The notes beneath the pieces are model-generated. The model was given only the letters and a program-made list of their open reading frames with translations. It did no database searches and had not been told where the DNA came from. From positions 1 through 14,270 of the forward strand of contig DASZCR010000294.1 in NCBI GenBank assembly GCA_035942915.1: a DNA stretch of 14,270 nucleotides, written 5' to 3'. The stretch comes from DASZCR01 sp035942915 (GTDB lineage: Bacteria > Acidobacteriota > Blastocatellia > Pyrinomonadales > Pyrinomonadaceae). Positions 14,244 through 14,270 of this stretch are shown here, one piece after another. The number at the start of each line of letters is the position of its first letter. Position 1 is the first letter of the stretch. The position numbers and the translations under genes are program-made.

Positions 14244-14270
14244 CCGCGCGAGCTATGAAGTCTCGCGCGG
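14244..14270. terminator. GC-rich hairpin at the right edge
   Basis: CCGCGCGAG (14244-14252) and CTCGCGCGG (14262-14270) are exact inverted copies with a 9-base loop, and the stem may continue past the window. It lies upstream of the DUF58 gene and could be the 3' hairpin of the preceding minus-strand gene or a plain palindrome. No T-run is visible within the window. Confidence 0.35.

Overview
The window is GC-rich and densely coding. Its gene content points to a Gram-negative, didermic bacterium, most plausibly an Acidobacteriota relative of the Blastocatellia/Pyrinomonadaceae type. The basis is a DUF5916 outer-membrane barrel protein, paired DUF4097 proteins beside an ECF sigma/anti-sigma pair, an RND-type adaptor lipoprotein, and a hemE-hemH-hemG cluster. 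The lineage is inferred from gene content only; no search was run.

Layout. From base 1 to about 8680 every gene lies on the minus strand. In transcription order (right to left) they are: an ECF sigma factor (8112-8678), its zinc-finger membrane anti-sigma factor (7153-8115, ATGA overlap), a short DUF4097 secreted protein (6106-7131), a long DUF4097 protein with two beta-repeat modules joined by a ~145-residue charged helix (3834-5981), a DUF5916 outer-membrane protein (502-3597), and the N-terminus of an RND/MFP periplasmic adaptor that leaves the window at base 1. The first four are close enough to be one operon. The DUF5916 gene sits beyond a 236-base gap with a strong inverted repeat and probably has its own promoter. 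The adaptor follows another gap holding a 20-bp-arm hairpin.

A 331-base divergent intergenic region (8679-9009) separates this envelope block from a plus-strand heme cluster: hemE (9010-10113), hemH (10113-11177, overlapping by one base) and hemG/hemY (11183-12715, five bases later). These encode uroporphyrinogen decarboxylase, ferrochelatase and an FAD-dependent (copro/proto)porphyrinogen oxidase, three late steps of heme synthesis. A convergent minus-strand DUF58 protein gene (12805-14187) ends the window.

How the genes may work together. The sigma/anti-sigma pair probably controls itself and the two exported DUF4097 proteins, giving an envelope-sensing or envelope-maintenance unit; the signal is unknown. 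The most unusual structures are the long charged helix inside the large DUF4097 protein, and an array of 7-bp repeats (12677-12808) that forms a large palindrome between hemG and the DUF58 gene and supplies the last coding bases and stop codons of both.
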